Shown: positions 33,444-43,085, counted from the stretch's first letter. The stretch: 64,000 bases of DNA from Pseudoselenomonas ruminantium (GCA_015058575.1 SVBZ01000048.1:62001-126000); one strand, 5' to 3'. Numbers and translations: made by a program. Notes: generated by a model not told the origin, from the letters alone.

Positions 33444-34514
33444 ATGAAACAGAGCCGTTTAGAGGCTGTCCGTGCCCTTATGTCGGAGCATCAGCTTGAT
33501 GCCATCGTTGTGACGAAGTATGTGAACCTGCATTATTTCAGCGGGTTCCGCGGTGACGACACGACGCTGGTGATTTCGCGCGATGAGGCGATGCTGATCA
33601 CCGACAACCGCTATACAGAACAGGCGGCGCAGCAGGCACCGCTGTTCACGATTGTCGAGCAGGAGAACGGGCTGCTGGCAAAGACGGCTGAGTGCGTCAA
33701 GAAAACTGGTGCGAAGAAAGTTGGCTTTGAAGGCAATGCCCTGATCTATGATGATTTTGTCACGCTGACCAAGCTGCTTGATGGCTGCGAGTTCACGACG
33801 GCGGTGCTGCTCGATGACCTGCGTCAGATCAAGGACGAGGAGGAAATCGCTAATATCCGCAAGGCTTGCGCGATTGCCGATATCGGTTTCAAGGATATCC
33901 TGACCTATGTGCGCCCGGGTATGACAGAAGTGCAGGTGGCTGCGCATCTGGAAAACTGCATGCGCGAAAATGGCTCGGAAGGGCCGTCGTTTACGACGAT
34001 CATGGCCTCGGGCATCCGTGGCGTGCTGCCGCATGGCATTGCTACCGATAAGGTCATCGCCGAAGGCGAGTTCCTGACGATGGACTATGGCGCTATCTAT
34101 GCGGGCTATGATTCTGACATTACGCGTACCATCTGCATCGGCCATGCCGATGAAAAACAGCGCCGTATCTATGGGGCTGTACTGGAGTCGCAGAAACTGG
34201 CGCTGACGAAAATCAAGCCAGGTGTTTCGGGCAAGTCCGTCCATATGGCAGTGCAGGAGAATCTGGCCCGCTATGACCTCAAGCAGTATTTCGGGCATGG
34301 ACTTGGCCATAGCCTTGGCCTTGAGATCCATGAGAATCCACGGATGTCCCTGAAACGGGAGGACATCCTGCAGGAAAACATGCTGATTACCGATGAGCCG
34401 GGTGTCTACATTCCGGGCTGGGGTGGCCTGCGCATCGAGGATACGGTACTGGTCACGAAAGATGGCTGTGAACCGCTGACGAAAGCGGATAAAGAACTCA
34501 TTGAAGTCATATAA
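33444..34514 (+). CDS. Xaa-Pro aminopeptidase (M24B)
   Basis: Removes N-terminal residues before proline; 356 aa pita-bread metallopeptidase. The five metal ligands are visible: Asp in TMDYGAIYAGY, Asp in DSDITRTI, His in FGHGLGHSLGLEIHE, Glu in TDEPGVYIPGWGGL and Glu in RIEDTVLV. N-terminal creatinase-like domain residues 1-130. ATG preceded by CAGGAG. Located before efp as in many Firmicutes (YqhT). Confidence 0.92.
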   Translation: MKQSRLEAVRALMSEHQLDAIVVTKYVNLHYFSGFRGDDTTLVISRDEAMLITDNRYTEQAAQQAPLFTIVEQENGLLAKTAECVKKTGAKKVGFEGNALIYDDFVTLTKLLDGCEFTTAVLLDDLRQIKDEEEIANIRKACAIADIGFKDILTYVRPGMTEVQVAAHLENCMRENGSEGPSFTTIMASGIRGVLPHGIATDKVIAEGEFLTMDYGAIYAGYDSDITRTICIGHADEKQRRIYGAVLESQKLALTKIKPGVSGKSVHMAVQENLARYDLKQYFGHGLGHSLGLEIHENPRMSLKREDILQENMLITDEPGVYIPGWGGLRIEDTVLVTKDGCEPLTKADKELIEVI

Positions 34515-34625
34515 TCCGCGAGAAGATGGCAGCGGGCCCTTTTCAAAAGGCGCAAAATATGCTATCATTAATTCGTTACATTGAAAACAAATGCTTAAAA
34601 GGCAATAATTGGAGGGCGTAAGTTA

Positions 34626-35183
34626 ATGATTAATAGTACTGATTTCCGCACGGGTCTCACGATCGAGATTGATGGTGGCGTTTGGCAGATTGTCGATTTC
34701 CAGCATGTAAAGCCGGGTAAAGGCGCTGCATTCGTCCGCACGAAGATCAAGAACGTTGAGACGGGTGCTGTTGTTGAGCGCACGTTCAACCCGAACGAGA
34801 AGATGCCGGCAGCACACCTTGAGACGCAGAACATGCAGTTCCTCTATGAGGCTGACGGCATGTACACGTTCATGAACACGGAAACGTATGAGCAGGTTGA
34901 GCTCAACAAAGAGCAGCTTGGCGATGCCCTGAACTACCTCATGGAGAACATGGAAGTTTCTATCCAGACGTTCAAAGGCCGTATCATCGGCATCCAGCTC
35001 CCGAACTCCGTTAACCTCAAGGTCATCGAGTGCGAGCCGAGTGTCAAGGGCAATACGGCTACGGGTGCTACGAAGATGGCTAAGGTTGAGACGGGGTATG
35101 AGGTCCGCGTACCGCTGTTCATCAACGAGGGTGAAGTCCTGCGCATCGATACGCGCACGGGTAACTACATCGAGCGTGCATAA
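34626..35183 (+). CDS. efp: Elongation factor P
   Basis: Relieves ribosome stalling at polyproline stretches. 185 aa, three beta-barrel domains. The tip lysine is K32 in HVKPGKGAAF. No earp or epmA gene is nearby, so any modification would be of the Bacillus type or absent (inference). Strong codon bias. ATG with TTGGAGGG upstream, about 110 bases after pepP, where TTTTCA-17-TATCAT could be a weak promoter. Confidence 0.95.
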   Translation: MINSTDFRTGLTIEIDGGVWQIVDFQHVKPGKGAAFVRTKIKNVETGAVVERTFNPNEKMPAAHLETQNMQFLYEADGMYTFMNTETYEQVELNKEQLGDALNYLMENMEVSIQTFKGRIIGIQLPNSVNLKVIECEPSVKGNTATGATKMAKVETGYEVRVPLFINEGEVLRIDTRTGNYIERA

Positions 35184-35205
35184 TTGGTAGATTATGATGC
35201 CTAAG

Positions 35206-35243
35206 ACTGCCGCATCATCAGAGGTATGGTGCGGCAGTTTTTT
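35206..35243 (+). terminator. Terminator after efp
   Basis: ACTGCCGCA/TGCGGCAGT stem (35206-35214 with 35230-35238) followed by six Ts. Confidence 0.85.
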
Positions 35244-35365
35244 CACGATTTCCAGGCAATTATTTCCGAATTGGCAGGAATCTTGGCGCCTCTTCGCGAA
35301 AGTATATGTTATGGTGAAATATACGTTTCAATGCGATTTTTCGTACAGTATTGGAGGGGTTCGTA

Positions 35366-35764
35366 ATGGAGAAGGAAAAAGAGATTCAGAAAAATGGTTC
35401 GTTAGGTGCTATCCGCATTGCTGATGAAGTCGTCAGCATCATTGCTGGTCTGGCCGCTACGGAAGTAGAGGGCATTGCTGGCATGAGCGGTGGCATTGCT
35501 GGCGGTATCGCTGAAATGCTTGGCCGTAAGAACTTCGCCAAAGGTGTGAAGGTCGAGGTCGGGGAGAAGGAAGCAGCTGTCGATCTCTATATCATTGTCA
35601 AATATGGTGTCCGCATTCCGGATATTGCCCTGGCTGCCCAGGAAAATGTCAAGCAGGCCATCGAGACAATGACGGGGCTTACTGTCGTGGAAGTCAACGT
35701 CCATGTACAGGGAGTAAGCTTCCCGCAGGATGAAGATAAATCCGATGAGGTACGTGTCCGTTAA
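35366..35764 (+). CDS. Asp23/Gls24 family envelope-stress protein (YqhY-like)
   Basis: 132-aa member of the Asp23/Gls24 family (GAIRIADEVVSIIAGLAATE, then VEGIAGMSGG, then a VEVNVHVQGVSF C-terminus). Gram-positive Asp23 is tethered to the membrane by AmaP, encoded next. ATG 35366 has GGAGGGG seven bases upstream. YqhY in Bacillus is linked to fatty-acid synthesis control; role here is inferred from family. Confidence 0.9.
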   Translation: MEKEKEIQKNGSLGAIRIADEVVSIIAGLAATEVEGIAGMSGGIAGGIAEMLGRKNFAKGVKVEVGEKEAAVDLYIIVKYGVRIPDIALAAQENVKQAIETMTGLTVVEVNVHVQGVSFPQDEDKSDEVRVR

Positions 35765-35778
35765 AAGAGGTTGATGGT

Positions 35779-36348
35779 ATGGGAATAATCAATCGATTCC
35801 TGTTGCTGTTGCTCTCACTGACGGCGGCGGCCCTGGCTCTGGCTGTCATCGGGGCAGCTGCAGGCTGGCTGCCGGAAACGGTTTGGCTGGAAGAACTCCG
35901 CTATGCACTGACACGCAAGGAGACGCTGGCGGGAGCCGGTATCGCTTTCCTGATCAGCTTGAAGCTGCTCGGACAGGTCTTTGCCCGCAGCAAAGAGAAG
36001 GCTACGAGCAAGGGCGAGTACGTCATTACCAGCGGTCCTGATGGCGAGGTGCGTGTGGCTCTTGATGCTATACGCAATTTCGTAGACCGGCTGGCACGAG
36101 AGGTGCATGGCGTTTATGACGTCCGGGTCAAGGTGCAGGCAAAAAACCATAAAGAAGGGGCAACGCTTGCCGTAGCGCTTGCTTTGACAGCCGGCCGCCA
36201 GGCCGATATCCCGAAACTTTCTGCGCAGCTTGCCCAGCATATACAGCAGCAGCTGGCGCAGACTATGGAACTGCCCGAGGTGCCGGTTGATATCGTGGTG
36301 GCTGATATAGCGGACAGGCAGCCAGCTAGAAAACATCGTGTGGTTTAA
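35779..36348 (+). CDS. amaP: AmaP-like alkaline shock membrane anchor protein
   Basis: 189 aa with two N-terminal TM segments (about 5-27 and 48-66) and a soluble C-terminal domain (VDRLAREVHGVYDVRVKVQA) that resembles Asp23, the usual AmaP architecture. Expected to anchor the preceding Asp23 protein at the membrane. 14-base gap from asp23; followed by a DUF2273 gene, as in Asp23/AmaP operons. Confidence 0.85.
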   Translation: MGIINRFLLLLLSLTAAALALAVIGAAAGWLPETVWLEELRYALTRKETLAGAGIAFLISLKLLGQVFARSKEKATSKGEYVITSGPDGEVRVALDAIRNFVDRLAREVHGVYDVRVKVQAKNHKEGATLAVALALTAGRQADIPKLSAQLAQHIQQQLAQTMELPEVPVDIVVADIADRQPARKHRVV

Positions 36349-36364
36349 GGCGGTGGCACAGCTG

Positions 36365-36610
36365 ATGAAAGAAGAACTGAGAGAAACTGCCGAGGCACTT
36401 TGGCAGCAGCATCGTGGCAAGACGGTGGGGACTATCCTTGGCATCGTACTGGGCATAGCCATTTTATGCTTTGGCTTTTGGTGTACGGTGTTTGTCCTTT
36501 GCTGCGGGCTGGTTGGCCTGTTTGTCGGTTCGCAGATGGATCAGGGCGAGGATATCCTGGGATCGCTTAGTGAGCGTTTCTTCCAGCTGACGAATCATTT
36601 TCGGAACTAA
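36365..36610 (+). CDS. DUF2273 small membrane protein
   Basis: About 81 aa with two hydrophobic segments in a hairpin (TVGTILGIVLGIAILCFGFW, then CTVFVLCCGLVGLFVGSQMD), the DUF2273 pattern found beside Asp23/AmaP. The start is not certain: ATG 36365 is taken; GTG 36353 and GTG 36338 are in frame with poor sites. Probably part of the envelope-stress complex. Confidence 0.75.
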   Translation: MKEELRETAEALWQQHRGKTVGTILGIVLGIAILCFGFWCTVFVLCCGLVGLFVGSQMDQGEDILGSLSERFFQLTNHFRN

Positions 36611-36634
36611 AAAGAGATAAGAGGAAGGTAAGTA

Positions 36635-37066
36635 ATGAGTCGTAGACAAGCAAGGGAAGCAGCCCTGCAGGCGCTGTTCCAGTTAGATTTGAATCAGGCT
36701 GAGACGGAAGAGCAGCAAGGGATGTATGAGACCTTAGCTATTGATACCGCACTGAGTGAGGCTGAGAAGATGTCTGCCCATGATCGTTCGTATGTGCAGA
36801 CATTGGTACAGGGCACGCGCGCGAATCTTGCAGCTATTGATGCTTTGATTTCCGAGAGTTCGAAGGATTGGAAAATCGAGCGCATGGCTGCCGTTGACCG
36901 TAATCTGGTTCGCATGGCTATCTTCGAGATCAAGTTCTCGGAGGAGAAGCTCACGCCAAATATCGCAATCAACGAGGCTGTGGAACTGGCGAAGAAGTAC
37001 GGTACAGATGATTCCAGCCGCTATGTCAATGGAATCCTGGGTGCGATGATGAAAATCGCGCATTGA
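36635..37066 (+). CDS. nusB: Transcription antitermination factor NusB
   Basis: 143-aa all-helical RNA-binding protein acting with NusE/S10 in rRNA antitermination. SRRQAREAALQALFQLD at the N-terminus, DRNLVRMAIFEI near 89 and a conserved NEAVELAKKYGTDDSSRYVNGILG C-terminal region. ATG with AGAGGAAGG upstream. Followed by a strong terminator. Confidence 0.95.
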   Translation: MSRRQAREAALQALFQLDLNQAETEEQQGMYETLAIDTALSEAEKMSAHDRSYVQTLVQGTRANLAAIDALISESSKDWKIERMAAVDRNLVRMAIFEIKFSEEKLTPNIAINEAVELAKKYGTDDSSRYVNGILGAMMKIAH

Positions 37067-37077
37067 TGAATGAAACT

Positions 37078-37108
37078 GCCAGCCCCGGATTTTTCGGGCT
37101 GGCTTTTT
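37078..37108 (+). terminator. Terminator after nusB
   Basis: GCCAGCCC/GGGCTGGC stem (37078-37085 with 37096-37103) and five Ts. It lies upstream of the chosen xseA start, which argues against the longer in-frame xseA N-terminus from 37070. Confidence 0.8.
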
Positions 37109-37129
37109 CGTATGTTTGGAGGGAATATC

Positions 37130-38359
37130 TTGGCAATCCATTCCGTCAGTCAGGTCAACAAGTTCATAAAGGGAATTTTTGACCGTGAGCAGTTGTTGCG
37201 TGGCATCATGGTGCGCGGCGAGATCTCGAATTTCAAGTGTTATCCCTCCGGCCATCGTTACTTCACGCTAAAAGATGCGGATAGTTCGCTTAAATGTGTG
37301 ATGTTTCGCAGCCGGGCGCAGAGCTTGCGCTTTCAGCCAGTAAATGGGCAAAAGGCCGTAGCGGCGGGGACGATATCCGTCTATGAGCGCGATGGTGCTT
37401 ATCAGCTCTATGTGGATTCGCTGGCTCCCGAGGGTACGGGCGATCTGGCACTGGCTTTCGAGCAGCTCAAGGCGAAGCTTACGGCAGAAGGCTTGTTTGC
37501 TGCTGAGCATAAAAAGGAACTGCCTGTGTTTCCTGAAAGGATTGGCGTAGTGACTTCGCTGGCTGGTGCAGTGCTGCGCGATATCTATCATGTGGCAAAG
37601 CATCGCTGGCCGGCGGTGCAGCTTGTCCTGCGGCCTGTGCAGGTACAGGGAGAGGGCGCAGCGGAGCAAGTGGCAGCTGCCATCCGTTTTTTCAATGAAA
37701 ACTATCCGGTCGATGTCCTGATTGTCGGACGCGGCGGTGGCTCGATGGAGGACTTGTGGGCCTTCAATGAGGAATGCGTGGTTCGCGCGGTTTATGCATC
37801 GCGTATTCCCGTGATCTCAGCAGTCGGGCATGAGACGGACTTTACGCTGGCTGATTTTGCGGCAGACGTCCGTGCAGCGACACCATCAAATGCTGCCGAG
37901 CTTGCCGTGCCGGATCGCGCGGATCTGCAGCGCCATGTGGAAGGGCTCATGAAACGCCTAGCGGCGCAGACCCATAAAGGCATCGAAAGCCGGCGGCTGC
38001 GGCTAGAGGCACTGCTGCGCCGCCGCGTGCTGCAAGAGCCGCAATCGCTGCTGACGGAGCGGAAACTGCGGCTGGATGCCTTGCTGCGCCGGCTCCAGCA
38101 ACTGGCGCAACAGGCAATGGTCAATAAGCGCCATGCGGTAAGCATGGCCTTGGAAACGCTCGATGGCATGAATCCTGCCCGGGTATTGCAGCGCGGCTAT
38201 GTGGTAGCGGAAAAAGACGGTCAGCTTGTCACGAAGGTGGCGCAGATCCAGCCGCAGGAGCAGCTGACGCTGGTCCTGCAAGATGGCCGCGCGGTTGTTG
38301 AAGTCATGGATACGGCGGTGGAGCCACGAAAGTCACGGCCACGAAAGAGAGGAAAGTAA
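37130..38359 (+). CDS. xseA: Exodeoxyribonuclease VII large subunit
   Basis: Catalytic subunit of ExoVII, which degrades single-stranded DNA. 409 aa: N-terminal OB-fold (SVSQVNKFIKGIFDREQLLR, then RGEISNFKCYPSGHRYFTLK), catalytic core with GVVTSLAGAVLRDI, VGRGGGSMEDLWAFNEE and SAVGHETDFTLADFAAD near 235, then a long coiled region and C-terminal barrel (NPARVLQRGYVV). TTG 37130 with TTGGAGGG six bases upstream is chosen. xseB follows after one base. Confidence 0.95.
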   Translation: MAIHSVSQVNKFIKGIFDREQLLRGIMVRGEISNFKCYPSGHRYFTLKDADSSLKCVMFRSRAQSLRFQPVNGQKAVAAGTISVYERDGAYQLYVDSLAPEGTGDLALAFEQLKAKLTAEGLFAAEHKKELPVFPERIGVVTSLAGAVLRDIYHVAKHRWPAVQLVLRPVQVQGEGAAEQVAAAIRFFNENYPVDVLIVGRGGGSMEDLWAFNEECVVRAVYASRIPVISAVGHETDFTLADFAADVRAATPSNAAELAVPDRADLQRHVEGLMKRLAAQTHKGIESRRLRLEALLRRRVLQEPQSLLTERKLRLDALLRRLQQLAQQAMVNKRHAVSMALETLDGMNPARVLQRGYVVAEKDGQLVTKVAQIQPQEQLTLVLQDGRAVVEVMDTAVEPRKSRPRKRGK

Positions 38360-38360
38360 G

Positions 38361-38600
38361 ATGCCTAGAAAAAAGGAATTATCTTTTGAAGAATCGCTGG
38401 CAAGGCTGGAGCAGATCGTTGCCCAGATGGAGGCTGGCGATAGCAGCTTGCAGGAGCTCATGGCAAACTATTCGGAAGGCGTCCAGCTCGGCAGCAGCTG
38501 TATGGCTGCGCTTGATCGTGCGGAGAAGACGATGGATCTTTTGGTGAGCGAAAGCAAGGGAAAGATACAGCAACAAGAATTGCAGATAGAGGGAGAGTAA
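38361..38600 (+). CDS. xseB: Exodeoxyribonuclease VII small subunit
   Basis: 79-aa helical partner of XseA (LSFEESLARLEQIVAQMEAG, then LQELMANYSEGVQL). ATG 38361 with GAGAGGAAAG upstream; its ribosome site lies in the xseA end, giving coupled translation. Confidence 0.93.
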   Translation: MPRKKELSFEESLARLEQIVAQMEAGDSSLQELMANYSEGVQLGSSCMAALDRAEKTMDLLVSESKGKIQQQELQIEGE

Positions 38601-38604
38601 TAGG

Positions 38605-39486
38605 ATGGATTTCAAGGAACTCTGGCAGGAAAGACAGCAGCTGGTAGAGGCAGCTCTTACGGCCGAACTCAATAAGGAAACGCCAGTCGACAAGACATTG
38701 ACGGAATCGATGGAGTACAGTCTGATGGCAGGCGGCAAACGCCTGCGTCCGGTGCTCTTGATGGCTGCCGCTGATGCACTCGGCGCTGATGGCACGAAGT
38801 TCATCAAGACGGGCTGTGCGATTGAGATGATTCATACCTATTCGCTGATTCATGATGATCTGCCGGCAATGGATGATGACGATTATCGCCGCGGTAAGCT
38901 TACGAACCATAAGGTCTATGGGGCGGGCATGGCGACACTGGCTGGTGACGCTTTGCTGACGCTGGCGTTTGAGGTCATGCTGCGTCAGCCGGGTGCGGAT
39001 GCGCAGACGCTCGTACAGGTCGTGCGTGAGATGAGCATGGCTGCCGGCCCGGATGGCATGGTGGGCGGTCAGGCACTCGATATGGAGTCGGAAGACAAGC
39101 AAATCGGCATGGAGACGCTGCGCCGTATGCATATGGGCAAGACCGGTGCACTCTTCCGGGCAGCTATCCGCAGTGGCGCCATCCTGGCTGGTGCCAGCGA
39201 TCAGCAGCTGGCAGCTTTGACGGAGTATGCCGATAAGTTCGGCCTGGCTTTCCAGATCACTGACGATATCCTCGATGTAGTCGGTGATGAGGCCTTGATC
39301 GGCAAACCGGTTGGCAGCGATGAGAAAAACCACAAATCGACGTATGTTACGCTTACTTCGCTGGCTGAGGCCCGCAAGTTTGCTGAGGATACGGTGGCAG
39401 ATGCGGTAAAGGCACTGGCGGTATTTGGCCCCGAGGCTGATTTCCTGCGTGACCTTGTGAAGTACCTCGTTGACCGCAATAAATAA
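38605..39486 (+). CDS. ispA: Polyprenyl (farnesyl) diphosphate synthase
   Basis: Condenses IPP with DMAPP/GPP to farnesyl diphosphate. 293 aa with GGKRLRPVL, first Asp-rich motif HDDLPAMDDDDYRRG near 85 and second motif ITDDILDVVGD near 218. Four-base gap after xseB, 15 bases before dxs; xseA-xseB-ispA-dxs is the conserved Firmicute order. Confidence 0.93.
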   Translation: MDFKELWQERQQLVEAALTAELNKETPVDKTLTESMEYSLMAGGKRLRPVLLMAAADALGADGTKFIKTGCAIEMIHTYSLIHDDLPAMDDDDYRRGKLTNHKVYGAGMATLAGDALLTLAFEVMLRQPGADAQTLVQVVREMSMAAGPDGMVGGQALDMESEDKQIGMETLRRMHMGKTGALFRAAIRSGAILAGASDQQLAALTEYADKFGLAFQITDDILDVVGDEALIGKPVGSDEKNHKSTYVTLTSLAEARKFAEDTVADAVKALAVFGPEADFLRDLVKYLVDRNK

Positions 39487-39501
39487 TTGGGAGTGCTGGG
39501 G

Positions 39502-41388
39502 ATGAATGCATATCCATTGTTGGAAAAAATAGATAGTCCGGATGATATCAAGAAATACAGTCTGTCGGAACTCGAGGAACTGGCGCGTGAGCTGCGTGGG
39601 TTCATCGTCGATACGGTTGCGGCTAATGGCGGCCATCTGGCGCCAAGCCTGGGCACGGTCGAGCTGACGCTGGCACTGTTCAGCGTCTTTCATTTCCCGC
39701 AGGACAAGTTGATTTGGGATGTGGGCCATCAGGCGTATTCCCATAAGATCCTTACGGGACGCCGTGACCGTTTCCATACCTTGCGCCAGCTTGGCGGCAT
39801 TACGGGATTTCCAAATCGGTCCGAGTCAAAATACGATGCCTTCGGTGTCGGCCATGCCAGCACCTCGATTTCGGCAGCTCTCGGCATGGCCATCTCGCGC
39901 GACCTTTGCGGACGGAAAAATGAGGTCATCGCTGTCATCGGTGATGGTGCACTGACAGGCGGCGAGGCCTTTGAGGCGTTGAATCAGGCGGGCGATTTAG
40001 GCAAGAAGCTTATCGTTATTCTCAACGATAATGAAATGTCGATCGACAAGAACGTCGGTGGCATGAGCGAATACCTCTCGCGCATCCGGCTCGATCCGCA
40101 GTACAACCGCGCGAAAAAGGATGTCGGGAATCTTTTGATGAGCATCCCGCATATTGGGGATAAGGCATACCGTACGGCTCGCATCGTCAAGGACAGCGTG
40201 CGGTCAGCACTGGTGCCTGGCAGTATATTCGAGGAAATCGGCTTCCATTATATCGGGCCGGTTGACGGCCATAATCTTAGCCTGCTGCAGGATATCCTGG
40301 GGCGGGCCAGACAGATGGAAGGGCCTGTACTCATCCATATCCATACGAAGAAAGGCAAGGGGTATTTGCCGGCGGAGCAGCAGCCCGACAAATTCCATGG
40401 CATCGGCGTCTTTGACCGCAAGACCGGCCAGTGCCCGCAGAAAAAAGGGGCACCGAGCTATACCTCTGTATTCAGCAAGGCCTTGATCGAGCTGGCTGAG
40501 AAGGATACGAACATCACAGCCATCACGGCGGCCATGCCGTCGGGCACGGGGCTCAAGGCCTTTGGCGAGGTTTATCCGGCGCGGTTCTTCGATGTCGGTA
40601 TTGCCGAGGAACACGCGGTTACCCTGGCGGCAGGCATGGCGGCAGATGGCCGCCATCCGGTCGTTACGCTTTACTCGACGTTTGCACAGCGGGCCTATGA
40701 TCAGCTTATGCATGATGTGTGCCTGCAGAACCTGCCGGTGACGCTCTGCCTTGACCGCGCTGGTCTCGTCGGAGCTGACGGCCCGACACATCATGGTGCT
40801 TTTGACTTGTCCTATCTGCGGCATATGCCCAATATGACGGTGTTCGTGCCCAAGGATGAGTCTGAGCTGCGCGATATGCTCGCGACGGCTGTAAAAATGG
40901 ATGCACCGACGGCTATCCGCTATCCGCGCGGCGCTGGCCTGGGGGTACCGCTTAGCGGGACGTTCTGCGATATCCCCATCGGCAAGGCAGAGATCCTGAC
41001 AAAGGCAGCGGCTGGGCAGGTGGCGTTCCTGGCTGTGGGCCCGATGGTGCATCGGGCCCAGCAGGCTGCGGCAATCCTTGCGGAGGATGGCATTTCTGCC
41101 AGTGTGGTCAACATGCGTTTTGTCAAACCCCTCGATACGGCGGTCATTGCTGCCATGGCAGCAGAGCACCGGCTGCTGGTGACGCTCGAAGAAAATACAT
41201 TGGCTGGCGGTTTTGGGTCGGCTGTGGCGGAATATCTCATGGACAGTGGCCTTGCGGCTAAGACAGATTTATTGCGTCTTGGGCTTCCGGACCGTTTCAT
41301 TGAGCAGGGCAAACCGGAGGAGCTTTTTGAGCTCTGCGGGTTGCAGCTAGAACAGATTGCAGCAACAGTAAAGGAACGATTGAAATAA
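39502..41388 (+). CDS. dxs: 1-deoxy-D-xylulose-5-phosphate synthase
   Basis: First enzyme of the MEP isoprenoid pathway, TPP-dependent. 628 aa; HQAYSHKILTGRRDRF, TPP/Mg site GDGALTGGEAFEALNQAGD near 145, transketolase central domain FFDVGIAEEHAVTLAAGMA near 360, and C-terminal domain. ATG 39502 has GGGAG eight bases upstream; the in-frame TTG 39487 touches the ispA stop. Stop overlaps the tlyA start (TAATG). Confidence 0.95.
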   Translation: MNAYPLLEKIDSPDDIKKYSLSELEELARELRGFIVDTVAANGGHLAPSLGTVELTLALFSVFHFPQDKLIWDVGHQAYSHKILTGRRDRFHTLRQLGGITGFPNRSESKYDAFGVGHASTSISAALGMAISRDLCGRKNEVIAVIGDGALTGGEAFEALNQAGDLGKKLIVILNDNEMSIDKNVGGMSEYLSRIRLDPQYNRAKKDVGNLLMSIPHIGDKAYRTARIVKDSVRSALVPGSIFEEIGFHYIGPVDGHNLSLLQDILGRARQMEGPVLIHIHTKKGKGYLPAEQQPDKFHGIGVFDRKTGQCPQKKGAPSYTSVFSKALIELAEKDTNITAITAAMPSGTGLKAFGEVYPARFFDVGIAEEHAVTLAAGMAADGRHPVVTLYSTFAQRAYDQLMHDVCLQNLPVTLCLDRAGLVGADGPTHHGAFDLSYLRHMPNMTVFVPKDESELRDMLATAVKMDAPTAIRYPRGAGLGVPLSGTFCDIPIGKAEILTKAAAGQVAFLAVGPMVHRAQQAAAILAEDGISASVVNMRFVKPLDTAVIAAMAAEHRLLVTLEENTLAGGFGSAVAEYLMDSGLAAKTDLLRLGLPDRFIEQGKPEELFELCGLQLEQIAATVKERLK

Positions 41389-42197
41389 TGGCAAAACAAC
41401 GATTGGATGTACTTTTGGTCGAACGCGGCCTGGCAGGCAGCCGGGAGCGGGCCAAGCGCATGATTATGGCCGGCGAGGTACTCGTCGACAATCAGAAAGT
41501 CGATAAGGCCGGGGCAACGGTGAAGCCTGAAGCTGAAATCCGTTTGCTCGGCAATGATATTCCCTATGTCAGCCGTGGCGGCTTGAAGCTTGAGAAGGCC
41601 ATGCAGGAGTTTGGCGTGCGCATCGAGGGCCGCAGCTGTGCCGACATCGGTGCGTCGACTGGCGGTTTTACCGACTGCATGCTGCAAAATGGTGCGGTGC
41701 GCGTCTTCGCTATCGATGTCGGCTATGGCCAGCTGGCCTGGAAGCTTCGTACCGATGCGCGTGTCGTCAATATGGAGCGAACGAATATCCGCAATGTGAC
41801 GCCCGAGGATATCGGACAGCTGCTGGACTTTGCCTCGATCGATGTGGCGTTCATCTCGCTGACGAAGGTTTTGCCGGTGGCGTTTACCCTGCTCAAGGAA
41901 GATGGCGAGCTCGTGGCGCTGATCAAGCCGCAGTTTGAAGCTGGCCGTGAATTTGTGGGCAAGAAGGGCGTCGTTCGCGAGCCCTCGGTGCACGAGGACG
42001 TCATCCGCAAGGTAACCGCCTTTGCCCGCGAGCTTGGCTTCGTGCCGATGGCGCTTACCTTTTCGCCCGTCAAAGGGCCGGAGGGCAATATCGAATATCT
42101 TATCCGCTTGACAAAGGATAAGTCCCAGCAGGATACGGTGACAGAGGAGCGTCTGGCTGCCGTGGTAGCTGAGGCGCATGGTGCGCTGGATAAATAA
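41388..42197 (+). CDS. tlyA: TlyA family rRNA 2'-O-methyltransferase
   Basis: 269 aa: N-terminal S4 RNA-binding domain (QRLDVLLVERGLAGSRERAK) and FtsJ-type methyltransferase (CADIGASTGGFTDCMLQNGA near 84, IDVAFISLTKVLP near 147, KPQFEAGREFVGKKGVV). TlyA methylates 16S and 23S rRNA cytidines in other bacteria and can affect capreomycin sensitivity. Overlaps dxs by one base. Confidence 0.93.
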   Translation: MAKQRLDVLLVERGLAGSRERAKRMIMAGEVLVDNQKVDKAGATVKPEAEIRLLGNDIPYVSRGGLKLEKAMQEFGVRIEGRSCADIGASTGGFTDCMLQNGAVRVFAIDVGYGQLAWKLRTDARVVNMERTNIRNVTPEDIGQLLDFASIDVAFISLTKVLPVAFTLLKEDGELVALIKPQFEAGREFVGKKGVVREPSVHEDVIRKVTAFARELGFVPMALTFSPVKGPEGNIEYLIRLTKDKSQQDTVTEERLAAVVAEAHGALDK

Positions 42198-42208
42198 GGA
42201 GCTTGCTG

Positions 42209-43060
42209 ATGCTGACCATAGCTGTTTTCCCTAATGTGAATAAGCCACAGTCCCCGGAGGTACTCAAACGGATTTTTGCGTTCTACCGGGATAAGGACGT
42301 GCGTCTTATTTTGCCGATCGATGAATCGCGTTTCTTTGGCATGGAAGAATACGGTGTGCCGGATATCGAAAAGATACCGGCAGATCTTGCGCTGAGCTTG
42401 GGCGGCGATGGGACGCTGCTGGGCGTCTGCCGCCGCTATGGAGCCATGGCAGTGCCGGTATGCGGGGTCAACATCGGCACGCTGGGCTTCATGGCAGATA
42501 TCGAGCTATCAGAGCTCGAGACCAAGCTGCAAAAAATCCTGTCTGGCGACTACCGCATCGAGCATCGCCTGCTGCTGGCTGGTTTTGTGCGCTCGCATGG
42601 CAAGGAGCGCTTCCTTGGCCATGCCATCAATGATGTGGTCGTGACTAAGGGCGGTGTGGCCCGCATGCTGCATTTAGGGCTCAGCATCAACGATTCGCAT
42701 CTGATTGACTATAAGGCCGATGGTGTCATCGTGTCATCGCCGACCGGATCGACTGCGTATTCCTTATCGGCAGGCGGACCTATCATGAATCCGACCATCC
42801 GGGCGCTGCTGGTGACGCCGATCTGCGCGCATACCTTCAACATGCGCCCGCTGGTGGTAGGGGAGGAAGATGTGGTGCGCATCGAGATTGCGGCAATCCA
42901 TCAGGACATCATCGTCACCTTCGATGGGCAGGAAAGTTTCCGCCTGCTGCCAGGCGATGAGGTCATGGTCATGAAATCGAATGTGCAGGCCGGAATTGTC
43001 AAATTTGATGATAAGGATTATTATCAGATTTTGCGGACCAAGCTATGGAAAGACGTTTGA
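42209..43060 (+). CDS. nadK: NAD kinase
   Basis: Phosphorylates NAD to NADP. 283 aa with GGDGTLLGVCRRYG (about 66-80), INDVVVTKGGVARM, and the glycine-rich SSPTGSTAYSLSAGGPI near 178. ATG 42209 has AAGGAG seven bases upstream. Sits between tlyA and argR in the conserved cluster. With nadE it makes two NAD-metabolism genes in the window, on different transcripts. Confidence 0.93.
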   Translation: MLTIAVFPNVNKPQSPEVLKRIFAFYRDKDVRLILPIDESRFFGMEEYGVPDIEKIPADLALSLGGDGTLLGVCRRYGAMAVPVCGVNIGTLGFMADIELSELETKLQKILSGDYRIEHRLLLAGFVRSHGKERFLGHAINDVVVTKGGVARMLHLGLSINDSHLIDYKADGVIVSSPTGSTAYSLSAGGPIMNPTIRALLVTPICAHTFNMRPLVVGEEDVVRIEIAAIHQDIIVTFDGQESFRLLPGDEVMVMKSNVQAGIVKFDDKDYYQILRTKLWKDV

Positions 43061-43085
43061 CTAGAGAAAGGAGCGGTGTAGGCGG